From Flavisolibacter amylovorans (lineage in GTDB: Bacteria; Bacteroidota; Bacteroidia; Chitinophagales; Chitinophagaceae), in assembly GCF_039541815.1 (NCBI RefSeq), contig NZ_BAABGY010000016.1, forward strand, positions 124,001-188,000: 64,000 nt of DNA, in the 5' to 3' direction. The stretch's first letter is position 1, and every line of letters starts with the position of its first letter. Under the pieces are notes generated by a model. That model made no database searches. It was not told where the DNA came from and was given only the letters and a program-made list of their open reading frames with translations. Shown here piece after piece: positions 60,536 to 64,000 of this stretch. A program made the position numbers and the translations under genes.

Positions 60536-60640
60536 CGGGTTGTACGGATGCCACGGATAAGCACCGATCATCCGTATCCGTCCGTACCACCCGTAACATC
60601 CGTAACATCCGTAACATCCGCGTTCCTTATCTCCCTCAGC
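60536..60640. repeat. ACGGATG/CCGTAACAT repeat region
   Basis: ACACGGGTTGTACGGATGCC followed by inverted CATCCGTATCCGTCCGT and three direct CCGTAACAT units, ending CCGCGTTCCTTATCTCC. Related to the repeats at 11205-11250 and 63240-63300. Confidence 0.6.
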
Positions 60641-60683
60641 GGCAAACACTCAAACGCTCAAAACACCGAACCCTATAGCCCCC

Positions 60684-63212
60684 ATGCATTTCATCAACTT
60701 CGGTATCGACCTCGGCACCACCAACTCGCTCATCGCCCGCTTCGAGGGCGGCTCCGTGCAGGTATTCAAGAACCCGCGCGCCCACCGCGAAACGCTGCCC
60801 TCCGTGGTGGCCTTCCGCGGCGACCGCACCCTCGTGGGCGACAAGGCGCAGGAGCTCATCGCCAAGGACCCCGCCAACGTCATCGGCTCCTTCAAGCGCA
60901 AGATGGGCACCGACGAATCCTACTTCGTGCCGGCCACCGTGTCGTTCGTAACGCCCATCGAGCTCTCCGCCGCCGTGCTCAAGGAACTCAAAAGCTTCGT
61001 GCACACCGGCGAAGCCGTGGAGCGCGCCGTCATTACCATCCCCGCCTCCTTCGATACCATCCAATCCAACGCCACCAAAAAAGCCGGCTACGCCGCCGGC
61101 TTCACGGAGGTTGTATTACTACAGGAGCCTATTGCGGCGGCCCTCGCCTACTTCAACGAAAGCAAACGCGAACTCCCCGAGAGCGGCAACTGGCTCGTGT
61201 ACGACCTCGGCGGCGGCACCTTCGACGTGGCGCTCGTGTCGATCGTGAACGGCGAGCTCCGCGTGGTAGACCACGAGGGCAACAACTTCCTCGGCGGCAT
61301 CGACTTCGACCACCTCCTCATCGAGGAGCTCATCGTACCCGAGCTGGTGCGCCTTACCGGCAATGCCGCCATCGGCGAAGAGCTCCGCAACCGCGACGGC
61401 GCCCTCGAGAAGCTGTTCTACATCCTGCTCTATAAGGCCGAGGCCGCCAAGAAAGAACTCTCCACCGCCGACAGCACCGAGATCGAGTTCAATATTCCCG
61501 GGCAGGAAGAGGAAGTGGTGCTCACCCTGCGCCGCGCCGACCTGGAGCGCCTCCTCCACGACCGCATCGCCGGCACCACCGACCTCATCGCGGCCATCCT
61601 GAAGCGCAACGCACTCGCACCCGCCCAGGTGGAGCGCATCATCCTCGTGGGAGGCTCCACCTATATTCCCTACGTGCGGCGCCTCGTGGCCGAGCGCACC
61701 GGCATCACACCCGCCTTCGACGCCGACCCCACCACCGCCATCGCCGTCGGCGCCGCGTACTATGCCGGCTCGCGCCTCGCCGCTGCCGGTAGTGCTACGG
61801 CGACTGCCCCCGACGTTGCGACTCCGTCCGCCGAAGCCCCCGAAGGGGCGAAGGCGAGACGCATCAAGTCGGTGTTCCCGACCGTAAGCTCCGAAGAGGA
61901 AGAGCTCTTCATGGCAATGCCCGAGGAGGGCGACTTCAGCGGCCTCTCCTACCGCATCACCCGCAACGACGGCGGCTTCGACTCCGGGCTGCGCCCCGTG
62001 GGCACCCGCATCTCCGAGTTCCTGCCCCTGCAGAAAGGCGCGCCCAACAGCTTCACGCTCACCTTCACCGACGCCAGTGGAAATACGGTGCCGGTGGCGC
62101 ACGGTCCCATCGAGATCATGCAGGGCAAGTTCAACGTGGCGGGGCAGCCGCTGCCCAACGACATCTGCCTCGAGGTCGACGATATCGAGAACAACCGCAC
62201 GAAGCTGCAGGTGCTCTTCGAGCGCAACGCGCTGCTGCCGCTCAAGAAAACGATCTATAAGGAGATCACCCGCACCATCCCCAAAGGCTCGCCCGAGGTG
62301 CTGGTGATCAACGTGCTCGAGGGCACGCGCCACAGCCGCCCGCACTCCAACCTCGTCATCGGCGTCATCGAAATAAAAGGGGCCGACCTGAAGTCGGACC
62401 TCGTCAAAGGCTCCGACGTAGAAATACGGGTGGAGATGAACGAGTCGCGCGACCTCAGCATCAGCGCCTTCCTGGCCATGAGCGAGCAGGAGTTCAAGAA
62501 CGTGTTCAGCACCTCCGAAAAGCAGGTGAGCCTTGCCCGCCTCCACGAAGACCTGCACGCCCTCCTCCGCGAGATGAAGCTGGAGCTCCGCGACGAGCGC
62601 GAGCGCGACGACGAAAGCGCCTGGACGAGCGAGTTGCGGCAATGCATCAGGGATGCCGAGCGCCTGCAGGCCCGCCTGCAGAAGCTCTCCGAAAAAGACC
62701 TGACCGACGCCAAGTGGGAGATCTCCGAGGAGCGCCGCCGCATCTCCGTCCGGTACGATGCCCTCGGCTCCGAGCAGCGCCTCGCCAACCTGCAGGAGGA
62801 GTACCTCGGGCACAAGCACTTCATCGAGGAGCAGCTTCCGTTCGTGGACCTCGACCAGGATAAGCTGCTTGCCGAATTCGACCGCATCACGCAAGACGAG
62901 CGGCACTTCCTCCGCGCCCAAAGCCCCGCCATCCTCCGGGCCAAGATCGAGGCGCTCGACAGCCTCCGGCGCAAGCTGCTCTCCAACACGAAGCACTGGA
63001 TCACGCGCATCTTCCTGCAGCTCTCGAACCTGCCGCCTGACGCCTATACGAAACCGGCCGCCGCGAAGGCGCTCATCAGGCAGGGCGAGGAAGCACTCGA
63101 ACGCGAGCACTTCGAAGGTCTGCGCAGCGCCGCCATCCAGCTGTCGCACCTCGTGCACGGCGCCTCCGACGAGCTCGACGCGGTGAAGATCAAGGGAACG
63201 GGGATCGGATAG
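60684..63212 (+). CDS. Hsp70-family protein with extended coiled-coil C-terminus, 842 aa
   Basis: The N-terminal actin-like ATPase is complete: phosphate-1 GIDLGTTNSL, VITIPASF, LLQEPIAAALAYF, phosphate-2 VYDLGGGTFDVALVS and adenosine motif IILVGGSTYIPYVR. After an Ala/Thr-rich linker (about 370-400) comes a beta-rich substrate-binding-like domain (about 470-600: VLFERNALLPLKKTIYKEIT, LEGTRHSRPHSNLVIGVIEI), then about 230 residues of charged helices in place of the DnaK lid. It is about 200 residues longer than DnaK and lacks the usual neighbours grpE and dnaJ. It lies between two unrecognised genes, so it is a specialised paralogue. Confidence 0.9.
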   Translation: MHFINFGIDLGTTNSLIARFEGGSVQVFKNPRAHRETLPSVVAFRGDRTLVGDKAQELIAKDPANVIGSFKRKMGTDESYFVPATVSFVTPIELSAAVLKELKSFVHTGEAVERAVITIPASFDTIQSNATKKAGYAAGFTEVVLLQEPIAAALAYFNESKRELPESGNWLVYDLGGGTFDVALVSIVNGELRVVDHEGNNFLGGIDFDHLLIEELIVPELVRLTGNAAIGEELRNRDGALEKLFYILLYKAEAAKKELSTADSTEIEFNIPGQEEEVVLTLRRADLERLLHDRIAGTTDLIAAILKRNALAPAQVERIILVGGSTYIPYVRRLVAERTGITPAFDADPTTAIAVGAAYYAGSRLAAAGSATATAPDVATPSAEAPEGAKARRIKSVFPTVSSEEEELFMAMPEEGDFSGLSYRITRNDGGFDSGLRPVGTRISEFLPLQKGAPNSFTLTFTDASGNTVPVAHGPIEIMQGKFNVAGQPLPNDICLEVDDIENNRTKLQVLFERNALLPLKKTIYKEITRTIPKGSPEVLVINVLEGTRHSRPHSNLVIGVIEIKGADLKSDLVKGSDVEIRVEMNESRDLSISAFLAMSEQEFKNVFSTSEKQVSLARLHEDLHALLREMKLELRDERERDDESAWTSELRQCIRDAERLQARLQKLSEKDLTDAKWEISEERRRISVRYDALGSEQRLANLQEEYLGHKHFIEEQLPFVDLDQDKLLAEFDRITQDERHFLRAQSPAILRAKIEALDSLRRKLLSNTKHWITRIFLQLSNLPPDAYTKPAAAKALIRQGEEALEREHFEGLRSAAIQLSHLVHGASDELDAVKIKGTGIG

Positions 63213-63300
63213 GGTGAGCAAGTGAGCAGGTGAGCGGAGAGAAGGAACGCGGATGATGCGGATGCCGCGGATTTGAGCGGATGCAGTGATCCGTGTTTTA
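63211..63300. repeat. Octamer and ACGCGGATG repeat cluster
   Basis: GGTGAGCAAGTGAGCAGGTG octamers directly after the Hsp70 stop, then AGAAGGAACGCGGATGATGC and CGGATTTGAGCGGATGCAG, with an inverted ATCCGTGTTTTATCCGCC. Confidence 0.7.
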
Positions 63301-63378
63301 TCCGCCCAAGCCGTGCCATCAGTGTTCCTGCTCTTTTTTCCGATCTTCGTGATCTCCGACGCAAGGAACCTGTGTAGC

Positions 63379-64000
63379 ATGGAAACACCCCTCACAAAGA
63401 CCCGCCTCATTCCCTACCGCTCGCCGGTGCGGCCCGTGCTGCATGCGGGCGAGCCCCTGGCACCCTTCTCCCAGCAGACGCTGCAGCGCGCCCGCAAGAA
63501 GCTCCTCGCCGAGCTTGCCCTCAGCAACGACGAATTGCAGCTCGACGGCCTTACCTATACACGCAACGACCTCACCGTGCTGTTCCAGGATATGACTGAA
63601 AGCGAATGGAGCGGGCACTGCCTCCTGTATTCGATCCCGGGCCTCCTGCAGTTCCTCGAGGAAAGCCGCTTCGACGCCGAGGCGATGGCTCCCGCGCGGC
63701 AGTATCACTATAAGCCCGGGTTCACCGCCTTCGTATCGGCCTGGTTTGCGCCGGCCTTCCGCGACGCGAGCGGCCGCTTCATCCGCGACTCGGCGCCCCG
63801 CCCGCTCGTGGAGCTGTTCCGCTTCGCCGACTTCATCGCCCCGGAAGACAGCACCGAGGCCTATGAGCGCCTCCGCATCTATTTCGAGGAGCTCGGCTTC
63901 CTGCTCCGCAACTGGACCTGGGAAAAGATGCAGGAAGACCCGAGCCGCATCGGCTGCCTTTTCGACCCCGACTGGATCGCTTTTCTCAATGCGCTGCCCG
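63379..64000 (+). CDS. Hypothetical protein, N-terminal 207 residues (runs off the right edge)
   Basis: The ATG at 63379 opens METPLTKTRLIPYRSPVRPV and the frame stays open to the end of the window with host-like codons. It is a mixed helical protein with no signal peptide or membrane segment (LARKKLLAELALSNDELQLD-type helix, DLTVLFQDMTESEWSGHCLL). No family is recognised. It follows the Hsp70-family gene on the same strand and may belong to its operon as a partner. The C-terminal part and stop are outside the window. Confidence 0.75.
   Translation, partial: METPLTKTRLIPYRSPVRPVLHAGEPLAPFSQQTLQRARKKLLAELALSNDELQLDGLTYTRNDLTVLFQDMTESEWSGHCLLYSIPGLLQFLEESRFDAEAMAPARQYHYKPGFTAFVSAWFAPAFRDASGRFIRDSAPRPLVELFRFADFIAPEDSTEAYERLRIYFEELGFLLRNWTWEKMQEDPSRIGCLFDPDWIAFLNALP

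Overview
The window is GC-rich (visibly above 60% G+C over most of its length). It looks like a chromosome segment from a Bacteroidota bacterium, most like a high-GC member of the Chitinophagaceae. The grounds are: -7 promoter boxes of the TAnnTTTG type ahead of many genes, almost no Shine-Dalgarno sequences, two TonB-dependent receptors with carboxypeptidase-regulatory-like N-termini, many cytosolic multi-PAS histidine kinases paired with stand-alone receiver proteins, and a tricorn-type S41 protease. The genus is inference only.

Layout. 0-1.2 kb: edge of a type I restriction-modification locus (5' end of hsdM and a GIY-YIG/DUF4357 protein). 1.6-25 kb: a signalling region with four PAS histidine kinases, two stand-alone receivers, and a duplicated two-gene cassette (small beta-rich protein plus a CZB-PAS-PAS protein without a kinase domain). 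A bestrophin channel, an esterase, an HxlR/SDR pair and a tricorn protease homologue lie among them. 25-34 kb: NDH-2, a UbiD-family decarboxylase, a thioredoxin-like fragment, a family 2 glycosyltransferase, and a coupled siderophore receptor/PepSY membrane protein pair. 34-43 kb: three more large PAS kinases. 43-53 kb: small enzymes, a Crp-type regulator, a second TonB receptor, two SDRs, a modular secreted protein, a lipoprotein and a gene broken by a nonsense codon.

53.3-58.1 kb is a sharply AT-rich island next to the 3' end of a tRNA-Arg(CCU) gene. It carries a HigB-like toxin, a HigA-like antitoxin fused to an ImmA/IrrE metalloprotease, then a tightly packed three-gene operon: MazG-like pyrophosphohydrolase, thymidylate-synthase-like protein, and a [4Fe-4S] uracil-DNA glycosylase fused to a SocA/Panacea-like domain. 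This is the best candidate for an undescribed system, plausibly nucleotide-pool or modified-pyrimidine surveillance used in defence; the function is inference. 58.2-64 kb returns to host composition, with a membrane protein, a YARHG lipoprotein and an unusual Hsp70-family operon.

The intergenic DNA is full of short dispersed repeats: octamer arrays (GGTGAGCG-like), inverted-repeat elements built from a hairpin plus CGGCACAGC-like nonamers, copies of the widespread GTCATTGCGAG repeat, and ACGGATG-type repeats. Two codon-multiple tandem arrays (21 bp and 42 bp) are also present. All domain assignments come from motif reading, without database searches.
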